A DNA stretch of 64,000 nucleotides from DASYPQ01 sp036006425 (GTDB taxonomy: Bacteria > Planctomycetota > UBA1135 > GCA-002686595): contig DASYPQ010000014.1 in NCBI GenBank assembly GCA_036006425.1, forward strand, positions 182,043 to 246,042. Direction: 5' to 3'. The notes below the pieces were generated by a model, which did not search any database, was not told the origin of the DNA, and saw only the letters and a program-made list of their open reading frames with translations. Every line of letters begins with the position of its first letter. Positions within the stretch are counted from its first letter, which is position 1. This document shows, piece by piece, positions 7,011-16,402 of the stretch. Both the position numbers and the translations under genes were made by a program.

Positions 7011-8080
7011 CACAGGAAGGACGGACCGTCCTTCGCGAGCCGATCGACGATCTTCTTGAGCTCCTGCGAGCGCTCCCGCGGGCACACGAGCGTCGCCTTG
7101 CCCGCGCGCACGACGACGAGATCGCGCACTCCGAAGAGGACCGTCAGCTCCCCCTTGCGGCCCCAGGCCGTGCACCCCTGGGCTTCCTCGGCGAGGACCT
7201 GGACTCCGCCCGCCGCGAGATTGCCGTTGCCGTCCGCGTCGAGGACTTCCGCGAGCGCGGACCAGGAGCCGACGTCGCTCCAGCCGAAGCGCGCGGGGAT
7301 CACGCGCACGTCCTTGGATCGCTCCAGGACCGCGACGTCGATCGAGACGGATGGCAGCCCGGCGTAGACGCGATCGAGCGCACCCGCGTCGCGCGCGTTC
7401 GCGAACGCCTCGGCGAGCGCGGGCGCGTGCTCGCGCAGCGCCCGCAGGATCGCGTCCGTCCTCCACACGAACATGCCCGAGTTCCACAGGTGCCGGCCGC
7501 CGGCGAGGAAGGCTTCCGCGCGCGGGCGGTCGGGTTTCTCAACGAAGCGCACGACCGAGGACACGCTTTCGCCGCGCCGTTCCCCTGTCGGCGATCCGAC
7601 CTCGATCCAGCCGTATCCCGTCGCCGCGAAGGTCGGCCGGATGCCGAACGTGAGGAGCGCTCCGCTCGCTTCCGCCTCCTCCGCCGCGGCGCGAAGCGCC
7701 TTCCGGAAGTCCGCCGCGGGCGCGATCGTGTGGTCGGACGGCAGGACGGCGTGCACCGAGCCCGGATCCCGCCGCTCGATTTCCGTCGCTGCCCAGGCGA
7801 CCGCCGCGGCGGTGTTCCGCGCGGCGGGCTCGGCGAGGATCTGATCGGGCGGGAGCTTCCTCAAGTGCTTCCGGACGAGAGGGACCTGCTCGCGCGCCGT
7901 GACGACGAGCGTGCGCTCCCAGGGGACGAGCCCGCGCAACCGCGCCGCCGTCGCCGCGAGCAGCGAGCGCGTGCCGCCGATCGGCAGGAACTGCTTCGGC
8001 AGGGCCCGCCGGCTCGCGGGCCAGAACCGCGTCCCGGATCCGCCCGCGAGCAGGACCGCCCAGAGGCTCTTGCTGTGCAT
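7010..8080 (-). CDS. manC: mannose-1-phosphate guanylyltransferase
   Basis: A 356-residue nucleotidyltransferase making GDP-mannose from GTP and mannose-1-phosphate. The signature GGSGTRFWPASR follows the first strand, with FVEKPD and LWNSGMFVW downstream, as in ManC/Mpg enzymes. The C-terminal isomerase domain of bifunctional enzymes is absent, so this is the short monofunctional form. The start at ATG 8080 is supported by a TAGACT box (8094-8089) 8 nt upstream, which may drive a leaderless transcript in addition to read-through from the gene before. GDP-mannose could feed the GT2 at 13.2 kb and glycosyltransferases elsewhere (inference). Confidence 0.94.
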   Translation of the reverse strand: MHSKSLWAVLLAGGSGTRFWPASRRALPKQFLPIGGTRSLLAATAARLRGLVPWERTLVVTAREQVPLVRKHLRKLPPDQILAEPAARNTAAAVAWAATEIERRDPGSVHAVLPSDHTIAPAADFRKALRAAAEEAEASGALLTFGIRPTFAATGYGWIEVGSPTGERRGESVSSVVRFVEKPDRPRAEAFLAGGRHLWNSGMFVWRTDAILRALREHAPALAEAFANARDAGALDRVYAGLPSVSIDVAVLERSKDVRVIPARFGWSDVGSWSALAEVLDADGNGNLAAGGVQVLAEEAQGCTAWGRKGELTVLFGVRDLVVVRAGKATLVCPRERSQELKKIVDRLAKDGPSFL

Positions 8081-8088
8081 GGCGGCGC

Positions 8089-8094
8089 AGTCTA
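8089..8094 (-). promoter_or_regulatory. TAGACT -10-like box before manC
   Basis: TAGACT on the minus strand ends 8 nt before ATG 8080, leaving no room for a Shine-Dalgarno site. It is one of a recurring set of boxes in this window. Confidence 0.45.
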
Positions 8095-8118
8095 GGTCGC
8101 GCAGGTCCGCGCGCGGAA

Positions 8119-11100
8119 TCAGAATCGAGGCGGGAGCGTCGAGAGGCCGGGCAGGGGCAGCGAGCGGTAGCGGTCGTTCTGCGAGGCGACGTGGGTCCAG
8201 GGGTTCCTGAAGATCACCTGGGGGCGCGCCAGGTCTCCGCGCACGGCCACGGAGAGCAGCTCCTTCTGGATCGCGTACACGATCCGCGTCAGCAGGCCGA
8301 GGCGGTCGATCAGCGGGTAGCGGACCTGGAGGTCCTCCTTGACGCCGCCGTCGAAGTCGATCGATCCCTTGCCGACGAGCTCGAGGATCCGGCTCTGGAT
8401 CGTGATGTCGTCGGTCCAGATCACGCCGTTCCGGATCCGGACGTTCGCGGCCAACCGGTCGAACACCGCGGTATTCTCGATCCCGAGCTGCGAGAACAGC
8501 GCGCGGAAGACCGGCACGGACCACAGCAGCGAGTCGGTGACCTGCACGGAGCCCGAGCCCTGGATGCCGAGCACGCGCCGGGTGTCCCCGGTCAGGCGCA
8601 GCTGGCAGTCGACCTTGCCGCGCGTGGCGAAGTTGCTCGCGAACAGGCCGCGGAACAGGCCCGAGAGCTCGACGCCGAGCAGGTCGAGCGCGAGCTGGAA
8701 CGGGAAGGGCTCCTCGAGGTCGATCGAGAACGCCGTGCCTCCGCGCTCGGCGCCGCGGCCGAGCGGCCGGATCATGCCGCCTTCGAACTCGCCCTCCAGG
8801 CTCTCGATCGAGAGCCGCGGCTCGACGTACGTGATCAGGAGGTTCGCGCGGGCGAGCTCGCGGTCGGCGATCTTGCCGTACAGGTCCGTGATGCGGCAGA
8901 CGGCGCTCACGGCGCCGCCCTCGAGCACGAGATGCTCGATCGACGCCGACGCGGATCGGACGGCGAACGGGAGTCCGAGCTGCACCTGCATGTCGCTCGC
9001 GGCGATCTGCCCGCTGAACTCGAGCCGTGGATCTCCCGTGTTCGGAAGCACGACCCGGAGGCGTCCGTCCCGGACGTCGATCCTTCCGCGCCAGGCGAGC
9101 GGTCCGAGGAGCGCGTCGAGAGTCGTCTCGTCGACGAACGCCCGCAGGTGATCGCGGTCGAGCGGCAGGTTCTCGACCGGAAGGATCCGCGTCGTGAGCT
9201 CGAACCCGCCCGGTGTCGTCGCGTACCGCAGGTCGGCGAGGTCGAGCGTCGTGCCCGCGAGGTTCGCACGCACCTCCTTGCCGAGCAGCACCTTGTCCCC
9301 GCGGAGCTCGAGCACGCCGCGCAGCCGATCGAGGCGCAGATTCCTCGCGGTTTGCACGATGTTCTCGCGCAGGAAGAATCGGAAGAAGTGGTTCTGCGCC
9401 GCCTGCGCGCTGCCGAGGTCGATCGACCCGTCGACGTCGAGCGGTCCCTCGACGCTGAGCGCCGCGAGGTCCGGCCCCTGCGTGGTCCCCGAGCTCCGCA
9501 GCGCCTGCACGAGCGCGCCGAGCACGCTCGGGTTCGCAGGATCGAGGCCCGCGGCATGGATCAGGATCCGACCCGGCGGGAAGGACGCGGTCGCGGCGAC
9601 CTGCATGCCGCCCGTCGCGGCGCTGCCCACGGTCGCCGCGCTGCCCGCGGTGGCCGCGTTGAGCGTCCCGACGAGCGGCGCGACCAGGGTCTCGGTGCGC
9701 GTCGGCGCGTCCGGTCGCTCCTCGACCGCGTTCACGAGCACGCGCCCGCGCACGGAGCCGGCCGGGATCCTGAAGTCGCTCGGGATCAGCTCCGCTTCGC
9801 GCGGCGTCACTTCCGCGACGATGACCCTGCGCGGTCCGGGTCCCGCTCGGACTTGGCTGTACGTCACGTCGGCGAAGCCGTGCGGCGACACGGACGCCAT
9901 CGCGGATCCGATCGCCTCGAACTGCTGCGCGAGAATGCGCTCGTCGTCGCCGGTCAGGGACACCCGGTGCGCGCTCACTGCGAGGCACGCGATCTCGTCG
10001 AGCCGCGATTTGCCTCCAGCCGGCACCGGGACCGACGGATCCGTCTGGTAGCGCAGCGCCACGGAGAGATCCGCGGAGGTGCGCGCGCTCCCCGAGAGCC
10101 TGCAGCCGAGGCCGCGGTCCTCGCGTCCGTCCGACACGAACTCGAGCTTGCCGCGCACGCGACCGACGGGGATCGGCAGGTCCTTCCACGCGAGCGAGAG
10201 ATCGGTGAGTCCCAGCGAGACGCGCGTCGCCGCGTACGGCATCTCGACGGTCCGCATCACGCGGACGACCGCGTCGAGCTCGCCGCCCGTCGGATGGAAC
10301 GGTTCCCACGTCTCGGCTGGCGGCACGGCGCCGGCGAGTCCGGCGAGCGCGGAGTGGAGCGTGGCGTCGACCGGAATGTGCTCGCCGCGGACGTCGAGGT
10401 CGAGCTCGACGTACCCGACGCCGGGGGCGTCGTGCGGAGCCGTGCGCGGGGGAGAGGTGACCCATCCGCGCGCCTCCAGCGTTCCGTGCGCCGGAGTCCC
10501 GTGGAGCTCCGGGATCCCGACGACGAGCGTCCTCACGCGCGTCGGGTCGAACGCGAGGACGACGCTCCCCCGCATGCCGTCGACGGGCAGCGGGAACCCC
10601 TGGTTCCGCATCGTGGACGCGTGGCCCGGGAAACCGCGGTAGGTGATCCCGGCGTCGCCCGCGAACGCGAACTCGCACGCGGCGGCGAGCTTCTCCGCGA
10701 TCGGCTCGCCGGGCACCCAGTCCGTCGCGCATCCGAGCATCGCCCAGAGCTCGACCGAGCCGCGGGGCTCGAGCGCCTTCCACAGGCTCTCGTCCTCGGG
10801 CCGGTTCCCGAGCAGATCGACGACGTCGTGAGTGGCGGGGAGCTTCGGCACGTGCAGCTGGCACGTGATCGAGCGGTCGGGATCGTGCTCGTCGGAGAGC
10901 CGCGCAACCGCGCCGAACGGGACATCGCGCCAGGTACCGGAGATGCGCGACGACGCCGTCCAGGCTGTGAGGCCCCAGAGATTCTCGGGGCTCTTCGGGG
11001 CGTACGAGGTCTCGAGCTCGACCTGCAACCCTTCGATGGGCTGATGGCTCGCCGTCACGAACCCGCCGTCCGCGAGCACGAGGCGCACGCCCCCGCGCGG

Positions 11101-11877
11101 CGGCGTGTGCGAGTCGAGGGAGAGGGTGCCCCACGCGCGCAGCGCGAGGACGCCGTGCGGCGCGAAGGGACGGAGCGCGTCGAGGTCGGTGCCTCTGGGG
11201 AGGTACGTCGTCGAGATCGGAACGCCGACGGCGGACGCCGAGAGGTCGAACGTGCCCGGCTCCGACTCCTGGCCGGCGAGCACGATCTCCCCGGAGCCGC
11301 CGGGCGCGGTCGACAAGCTCGGGATCAGGCGACCCGTGAGCACCGGTCCGCCGTTGGGCACGACGCGCACGGCGAGGTCGACGACTCCGAGCGGCAATCG
11401 ACCGAGGCGCTTCGTGTCGAGGTCGAGCTCGACGTCGCGCGCGCGGATCGAGGGGATGGACGCCGTGTGCCGCATCCCGGGGACGCGGGGAGGCAGACGG
11501 TCGGCGAGGAGCCAGAGGCGGTCGAAGAGCTCCGGCGAGAGACGGACGTGTCCGCCGGCGACGTCGATCCGCGCGATCCGGGGTCCGTCGGACGCGAAGA
11601 GGTCGAACGCGAGGCTCGCTTCGTCGATCTCGAGCATCTCTCCGCGCGTCCCGAGTCGGATCCCGCGGACCTCGACCCCCGGCACGAACCAGCGCAGGGA
11701 GGCTCGATCGATCGCGAGGTCGACGCCGAGCGGTCCGGTGCTCTCGGCGAGCAGGCGCCGCGCGAAATGCGTCACGAGGCCCGTCTTCTCGGCCAGGAAC
11801 AGCGCCGCCAGGAACAGGAACGCCGCCCAACCGAGAGCGAGAACGACCCGGCCGAGGATTCGGGTCGCAGCGCCCAC
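8119..11877 (-). CDS. AsmA-like membrane-anchored giant protein
   Basis: A 1252-residue protein with one N-terminal membrane helix (about residues 11-29) and a very long beta-rich body. The first part (VRGIRLGTRGEMLEIDEASLAF, then RIARIDVAGGHVRL) and the last part (GSGSVQVTDSLLWSVPVF, then LVGKGSIDF) match the AsmA/YhdP/TamB superfamily. These are bridge-like proteins in the periplasm thought to carry lipids to the outer membrane. Start GTG 11877 is 5 nt after the alr stop and directly precedes the membrane helix; the frame is open further upstream but overlaps alr. The position between alr and manC fits envelope assembly. Family assignment is good; lipid transport is inferred from the family. 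Confidence 0.82.
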   Translation of the reverse strand: MGAATRILGRVVLALGWAAFLFLAALFLAEKTGLVTHFARRLLAESTGPLGVDLAIDRASLRWFVPGVEVRGIRLGTRGEMLEIDEASLAFDLFASDGPRIARIDVAGGHVRLSPELFDRLWLLADRLPPRVPGMRHTASIPSIRARDVELDLDTKRLGRLPLGVVDLAVRVVPNGGPVLTGRLIPSLSTAPGGSGEIVLAGQESEPGTFDLSASAVGVPISTTYLPRGTDLDALRPFAPHGVLALRAWGTLSLDSHTPPRGGVRLVLADGGFVTASHQPIEGLQVELETSYAPKSPENLWGLTAWTASSRISGTWRDVPFGAVARLSDEHDPDRSITCQLHVPKLPATHDVVDLLGNRPEDESLWKALEPRGSVELWAMLGCATDWVPGEPIAEKLAAACEFAFAGDAGITYRGFPGHASTMRNQGFPLPVDGMRGSVVLAFDPTRVRTLVVGIPELHGTPAHGTLEARGWVTSPPRTAPHDAPGVGYVELDLDVRGEHIPVDATLHSALAGLAGAVPPAETWEPFHPTGGELDAVVRVMRTVEMPYAATRVSLGLTDLSLAWKDLPIPVGRVRGKLEFVSDGREDRGLGCRLSGSARTSADLSVALRYQTDPSVPVPAGGKSRLDEIACLAVSAHRVSLTGDDERILAQQFEAIGSAMASVSPHGFADVTYSQVRAGPGPRRVIVAEVTPREAELIPSDFRIPAGSVRGRVLVNAVEERPDAPTRTETLVAPLVGTLNAATAGSAATVGSAATGGMQVAATASFPPGRILIHAAGLDPANPSVLGALVQALRSSGTTQGPDLAALSVEGPLDVDGSIDLGSAQAAQNHFFRFFLRENIVQTARNLRLDRLRGVLELRGDKVLLGKEVRANLAGTTLDLADLRYATTPGGFELTTRILPVENLPLDRDHLRAFVDETTLDALLGPLAWRGRIDVRDGRLRVVLPNTGDPRLEFSGQIAASDMQVQLGLPFAVRSASASIEHLVLEGGAVSAVCRITDLYGKIADRELARANLLITYVEPRLSIESLEGEFEGGMIRPLGRGAERGGTAFSIDLEEPFPFQLALDLLGVELSGLFRGLFASNFATRGKVDCQLRLTGDTRRVLGIQGSGSVQVTDSLLWSVPVFRALFSQLGIENTAVFDRLAANVRIRNGVIWTDDITIQSRILELVGKGSIDFDGGVKEDLQVRYPLIDRLGLLTRIVYAIQKELLSVAVRGDLARPQVIFRNPWTHVASQNDRYRSLPLPGLSTLPPRF

Positions 11878-11882
11878 GGTCG

Positions 11883-13121
11883 TCAGATCCGGCGGCCCGG
11901 GCCGCCGGCGGTCTCCGAGCGGTCGACGGGCTGCGGCACAGGGCGCGGAACTCCCGCGAGCGCGCCGCGCGTCGCCGCGGTCTGCGCCGGGAGATCGATC
12001 TCGGTGCCGCCGACGTACGTCCGCTGCACGCGCTTGCCGACCGCGCAGACGACCTCGTACGAGATCGTGTCCGCTCGACGCGCGACGTCGTCGACCGAGA
12101 TCGTCTCGCCGTCGTCGGTGCCGATCAACGTGACCACGTCTCCGACTTTCGCGCCCGGCACGTGCGTGACGTCGATCGTGGTGTAGTCCATCGAGATGCG
12201 ACCGATCATCCGCGTGCGCCGCCCGCACACGAGCACCTCGCCCTGGTTCGAGAGCCGCCACGACACGCCGTCGTCGTAGCCGATCGGCAGCGTGGCGACG
12301 CGCGTCGTCTGCTCCGCCTTCCACGTCGAGCCGTAGCCGACGGTCGCTCCCTCGGGCACGTCCTTCAGGAAGACGATCTGGCTGCGCAGGGACATCGCCG
12401 GGCGCAGGTCGCCCGAGCCGGGCAGATCGTGCGGCAGGATGCCGTACGCGCTGATCCCCGGTCGCACGGTGTCGTAGCGCGGCCGCAGGTCGGTGAACAC
12501 CGCCGCCGAGTTGGCGAGGTGGATCCAGCCGCGCAGCAGGTTCTCAGCGCGCGCGTCGCGCAGGACGCCCTCGAAGAGGCGCGCCTGCTCGGAAGTGCTG
12601 CCCGCGAGCGCGCCTTCCGGAGCGCTGATGTGGCTCATGACGCCGGCGAGCTCGAGGTGCGACGACGCGCGGATCGCCCGCAGGAGATCGAGCGCCCTCC
12701 CCGGCAGGACGCCGAGCCTCCCCATGCCCGTGTCGACGTTCAAGTGCACGCGCGCCCGCAGACCGAGGCGCTTCGCGAGGTCCTGCAGCATCGAGCAGCG
12801 GTCCGACGAGTGGAGCGCGATCTGGATGCCGTTGCGCAGGCAGTCGCGGGCCTCGTCGTCGATGATCGTGCCGAGCACGAGGATCGGGACGCGCACGCCC
12901 GCGGCGCGCAGCTCGAGCGCCTCGGCGGAAGTGCCGACTCCGAGCGCGGCGACGCCGCAGCGGACCGCGTGATTCGCGACGGCGACGGCTCCGTGTCCGT
13001 AGGCGTCCGCCTTGACGACGAGCATCACCCGGACACCCGCGCCGGCGCGGCGGCGGATGACGGCGAGGTTGTGGGTCATCGCGTCGAGATCGATCTCCGC
13101 CCAGACCCGATAGGCGCTCAC
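11883..13121 (-). CDS. alr: alanine racemase
   Basis: A 412-residue PLP enzyme converting L-alanine to D-alanine for peptidoglycan. The PLP Lys is K37 in VVKADAYGHG and the opposite catalytic Tyr is Y263 in VGYGSTW. Other family blocks include HLNVDTGMGRLG, VRPGISAYG and the C-terminal beta domain (GRISMDYTTIDVT). The last 40 residues are a Pro/Arg-rich tail beyond the usual end. It starts with GTG; a TATCTT box lies 6 nt upstream (13133-13128), consistent with a short or absent leader. It is the first gene of the alr-asmA-like-manC-ruvX run. Confidence 0.95.
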   Translation of the reverse strand: MSAYRVWAEIDLDAMTHNLAVIRRRAGAGVRVMLVVKADAYGHGAVAVANHAVRCGVAALGVGTSAEALELRAAGVRVPILVLGTIIDDEARDCLRNGIQIALHSSDRCSMLQDLAKRLGLRARVHLNVDTGMGRLGVLPGRALDLLRAIRASSHLELAGVMSHISAPEGALAGSTSEQARLFEGVLRDARAENLLRGWIHLANSAAVFTDLRPRYDTVRPGISAYGILPHDLPGSGDLRPAMSLRSQIVFLKDVPEGATVGYGSTWKAEQTTRVATLPIGYDDGVSWRLSNQGEVLVCGRRTRMIGRISMDYTTIDVTHVPGAKVGDVVTLIGTDDGETISVDDVARRADTISYEVVCAVGKRVQRTYVGGTEIDLPAQTAATRGALAGVPRPVPQPVDRSETAGGPGRRI

Positions 13122-13207
13122 GACCGCAAGATAGCCTTCTGCCCCCGTCGATCAACGGCCCGGAAAGCGCCGGAGCACGACGGTCCGAGGAAAACAGGGC
13201 GGAGTCG

Positions 13208-13235
13208 TTCGACTCGCGCGCGCGGTCTCTAGAAT
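13208..13235 (+). promoter_or_regulatory. promoter for the GT2-dehydrogenase-epimerase operon
   Basis: TTCGAC (13208-13213), a 16-nt spacer and TAGAAT (13230-13235), ending 12 nt before ATG 13248. It lies in the 126-nt divergent gap between alr and the GT2. Confidence 0.55.
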
Positions 13236-13247
13236 CCCTGCCCGCTC

Positions 13248-13937
13248 ATGTCCGGACCCCTCAACGTCGTCGCCATCCTCCCGGCCTACAACCTCGAGAA
13301 GTCCATCGCGGCGATCGTCGAGAGAACGAAGCCCTTCGTGCGGACGGTGCTCGTCGTCGCCGACGGGTCGAAGGACGGAACCGCCGCCGCGGCGCGAGCC
13401 GCCGGGGCGCGCGTCCCCGAGGCCGAGCTCGTGCGCGGCAAGGGGTTCGCGATCATCAAGGGCATCGAGGAGAGCCGGAAGCTCGACCCCGACGTCGTCA
13501 TCCTGATGGACTCCGACGGCCAGCATCTGCCCGAGGAGATCCCCGTGATGCTGAAGCCGCTGGAAGAAGGGCGCGCGGACCTCGTCTCAGGGTCCCGCAT
13601 GCTGGGCACGCTGCGCACGTCGCGCATCAACGTGATCGGCAACTGGGGCCTGCGGATCCTCTCCTTCCTGGTGACTTGGCGATGGCTGACCGACACGGAA
13701 ACGGGCTACCGGGCATTCCGCGCGCAAGCGCTGTACGCGATCCCGCTGAAGTCCCGCGGGTACGAGATCGAGAGCGAGCTGATGCTCCGGGCGATGTACC
13801 GGAAGCTGCGGATCGTCGAGGTGCCGATCACGGTGCCTTTCGCGGTTCCGGGCGTGACGGTCTGGGACGGGTTCAAGGTGGGTTGGTACAAGATCCGGAT
13901 GGGGTTGCGCTTCCGGTTCGGACTGGAGCCGGCTTGA
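13248..13937 (+). CDS. family 2 glycosyltransferase, polyprenyl-phosphate-sugar synthase-like
   Basis: A 229-residue GT-A enzyme. It begins with the GT2 pattern VVAILPAYNLEKSI, then VVADGSKDGT (nucleotide binding) and LMDSDGQHLPEEI (DxD-like metal site), and ends with WDGFKVGWYKIR. It resembles dolichol-phosphate-mannose synthases that move a sugar from an NDP-sugar to a lipid phosphate, but lacks C-terminal membrane helices. Its likely donor is GDP-mannose from the nearby manC, or another sugar (inference). Its TGA overlaps the TTG start of the next gene. Confidence 0.88.
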   Translation: MSGPLNVVAILPAYNLEKSIAAIVERTKPFVRTVLVVADGSKDGTAAAARAAGARVPEAELVRGKGFAIIKGIEESRKLDPDVVILMDSDGQHLPEEIPVMLKPLEEGRADLVSGSRMLGTLRTSRINVIGNWGLRILSFLVTWRWLTDTETGYRAFRAQALYAIPLKSRGYEIESELMLRAMYRKLRIVEVPITVPFAVPGVTVWDGFKVGWYKIRMGLRFRFGLEPA

Positions 13938-15433
13938 AGTTCGACGAAGTCGCCGAGCGCGCGCGCCAGGCACGCGAGGACGGCCGGGAGGTCGTGCTCG
14001 TCCTCGGTCTCGGCTTCGTCGGCACGGCGGTCGTCGCGAACCTCGCGCGGACGGCCGCCGGTGGCCGGAGAGTGTTCTTCGTCATCGGACTCGACCAGGA
14101 CTCGGCCGCGGGCCGCGAGAAGGCCGCGAGCCTCGACGCCGGTCGCTCGCCGACCTACGCCGACGACCCGAGCCTCGCCCGCGTGATCGCGGAAGCCGCG
14201 ATCGAGCCCCGCTCGGTCGTCGGCACCGTCGACCTCCGCTGCATCGCGCTCGCGGACGTCGTCGTCTCGTGCATCAACCTCGACCTCGTCCGCGTCCCGG
14301 GCCAGACCGAGGAGCTCGCCTGCCCGACCGACGCGTACGCGACCGCGATGCGCACCGTCGGCGAGCACATGCGCCCGGGGACGCTCGTCTGCATCGAGAG
14401 CACGCTCCCGCTCGGCATGTCGGACCGCGTGATCTACCCGGCGCTGTGCGCAGGCCAGCAGACGAGCGGCGTCGACGTCGGGAACTCGCCGCCGCTGCTC
14501 GCGTTCTGCTACGAGCGCGTGATGCCCGGGCCGAACTATCTCGACTCGGTGAACAACTACTGGCGCGCCTACGCCGGGATCGACGAACGCAGCGCGGACC
14601 GCGCGCGCGACTTCCTCTCGAAGTACGTGAACGTCGAGAAGTTCCCGTTGTGGCGCCACAAGACGATCCGTGCGGCGGAGATGGCGAAGCTGCTCGAGAA
14701 CTCGTACCGCGCGACGAACATCGCGTTCATCGAGGAATGGGCGCGCCTCGCGGAGGAAGTCGGCGTCGATCTCTTCGACGTGATCCATTCCGTGCGCCTC
14801 CGGAAGGGGACGCACGACAACATGATGTTCCCGGGGCTCGGCGTCGGAGGCTACTGCCTCACGAAGGACGCGCTCCTCGCGGCGTTCGGCGCCGAGGACC
14901 TGCTCGGCGTGCAGGCGAAGCTGCCGTTCTCGCGTCGGGCGATCCTGACGAACGAATCGATGCCGCTGCGCTCGGTCGAGCTCGCGCGCAGGCACTTCGG
15001 CGGAAAGCTCGCCGGGAAGAAGGCGGCGCTTCTCGGCGTGACGTACCGCGCCGGCGTCGCCGACACGCGCAGCTCTCCCGCCGAGATCGTCGCGCGCGCC
15101 CTGCTCGCCGAGGGCGCCGAGGTGTGCGCCTGGGATCCGCTCGTGCCGAGCTGGGAGGAGGTCCCCGAAGTGCGGAGCTGCCACGCCGCCGCCGAGGCGC
15201 TGCAGGGAGCCGACATCACCGTCGTCTGCCTGCCGGATCCGGCCTACCGGACCTTCCTCCCGCGGTTGCTCGTCGACACGCTGCCGCCGGGCTCGCTCGT
15301 CGTCGACCCCTGGAACATCGTCGCCGACGCGGTCGGCGCGGAGCTCGCGAAGAAGCGCGTTCGGCTCGAGGTGTTCGGCCGCGGCGACGTTCCGGGCCTG
15401 GAGGATCCGCGCGGGGGCAACGGGGGAACCTAG
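13934..15433 (+). CDS. UDP/GDP-sugar 6-dehydrogenase family
   Basis: A 499-residue NAD-dependent enzyme that oxidises C6 of a nucleotide sugar to the uronic acid. It has an N-terminal Rossmann motif LGLGFVG, a central helical domain with the catalytic Cys308 in GVGGYCLTKD, and a C-terminal sugar-binding domain (LLGVTYRAGVADTRSSP). The longer-than-usual N-terminal region (GGRRVFFVIGLD) resembles the WbpA/TviB group rather than plain UDP-glucose dehydrogenase; the exact sugar is unknown. Start TTG 13934 overlaps the GT2 stop (TTGA), giving tight coupling. Confidence 0.9.
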   Translation: MKFDEVAERARQAREDGREVVLVLGLGFVGTAVVANLARTAAGGRRVFFVIGLDQDSAAGREKAASLDAGRSPTYADDPSLARVIAEAAIEPRSVVGTVDLRCIALADVVVSCINLDLVRVPGQTEELACPTDAYATAMRTVGEHMRPGTLVCIESTLPLGMSDRVIYPALCAGQQTSGVDVGNSPPLLAFCYERVMPGPNYLDSVNNYWRAYAGIDERSADRARDFLSKYVNVEKFPLWRHKTIRAAEMAKLLENSYRATNIAFIEEWARLAEEVGVDLFDVIHSVRLRKGTHDNMMFPGLGVGGYCLTKDALLAAFGAEDLLGVQAKLPFSRRAILTNESMPLRSVELARRHFGGKLAGKKAALLGVTYRAGVADTRSSPAEIVARALLAEGAEVCAWDPLVPSWEEVPEVRSCHAAAEALQGADITVVCLPDPAYRTFLPRLLVDTLPPGSLVVDPWNIVADAVGAELAKKRVRLEVFGRGDVPGLEDPRGGNGGT

Positions 15434-15436
15434 CGC

Positions 15437-16402
15437 GTGCGCCACCTCGTCACCGGCGCGGCGGGCCTCATCGGCTTCGAGCTGACGCGACAGCTCCTCG
15501 CGCAAGGCGACGACGTCGTCGCCGTCGACATCGGGCTCAAGGGCGGCGTCCAGGATCTCGAATCGCTCTCGCGAGCGCATCCGGGGTCGCTGCAGCTCCT
15601 CCGCACCGACCTCGCCCACGATCCGGACGCGCTCGCGGCCGCGGCCGAGCGATTCGACGGCGTGTTCCACCTCGCCGCGATCGTCGGCGTCCGCCACGTC
15701 TGCGAGCATCCCTACGAGACGCTCGACGTCAATCTGCGCAGCACGCTCACGGTGCTCGACCACGCGATGCGCGAGGGCGCGGGCGCCGTCGTCTTCGGCT
15801 CGTCGAGCGAGAACTACGCATCCGGGGCGGATGCCGGGACCGTTCCGATCCCGACGCCCGAGGGCGTGACACTCTCGATCGCCGACATCGCGCTCCCGCG
15901 CTGGTCGTACGCGGCGAGCAAGATCGCCGGGGAATCCGCGGTCTTCGCCGCGGCGGCGAAGGCGGGGTTCGCGCCGGCGGTCGTGCGCTTCCACAACGTC
16001 TACGGGCCGCGCATGGGGCCGACCCATGTCATCCCCGAGTTCCTCCAGCGTTGCAAGCAGCGCGCGGACCCGTTCCCCGTCTACGGCGCGGAGCAGACGC
16101 GCTCGTTCCTGCACGTCGAGGACGCCGCGGCCGGGCTGCGCCTCGTCCTCGGCGCGGCGCTGCGCGGCGGGGGAGGAATCACGAACGTCGGTTCGAAGGA
16201 GGAGACGCGCATCGGCGACCTCGCCGAGCTCGTGTTCGACGTCACCGGCCACCGGCCGCGCGTCGACACGCGGCCGGCTCCGCCCGGCTCCGTCGCTCGT
16301 CGCGTCCCGGACGTCGCGAAGCTCGAAGCGCTCGGATTCCGACCGACCGTCGCGCTGCGCGACGGCGTGCGCGCGTGCTGGGCGCGACTCGTAGACGGCT
16401 AG
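15437..16402 (+). CDS. NAD-dependent sugar epimerase/dehydratase (extended SDR)
   Basis: A 321-residue extended short-chain dehydrogenase. The Rossmann motif is GAAGLIG near the N-terminus, the catalytic pair is Y158 and K162 (YAASK), and RFHNVYGPRMG is the family's substrate-binding segment. It acts on an NDP-sugar, probably the product of the upstream dehydrogenase 3 nt away. The start is GTG 15437. It converges with tsaB and overlaps its end by 4 nt. Substrate cannot be assigned. Confidence 0.9.
   Translation: MRHLVTGAAGLIGFELTRQLLAQGDDVVAVDIGLKGGVQDLESLSRAHPGSLQLLRTDLAHDPDALAAAAERFDGVFHLAAIVGVRHVCEHPYETLDVNLRSTLTVLDHAMREGAGAVVFGSSSENYASGADAGTVPIPTPEGVTLSIADIALPRWSYAASKIAGESAVFAAAAKAGFAPAVVRFHNVYGPRMGPTHVIPEFLQRCKQRADPFPVYGAEQTRSFLHVEDAAAGLRLVLGAALRGGGGITNVGSKEETRIGDLAELVFDVTGHRPRVDTRPAPPGSVARRVPDVAKLEALGFRPTVALRDGVRACWARLVDG

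Noticed and set aside
7010..11830. A very long reading frame running through manC into the gene upstream
   Set aside because: Only the manC part encodes a recognisable protein. The rest is an Arg/Pro/Ala-rich shadow of the AsmA-like gene, as expected in GC-rich DNA.
11878..12324. Upstream extension of the AsmA-like frame across alr
   Set aside because: It overlaps a well-supported alanine racemase in another frame. GTG 11877 lies just before the membrane helix and 5 nt after the alr stop.
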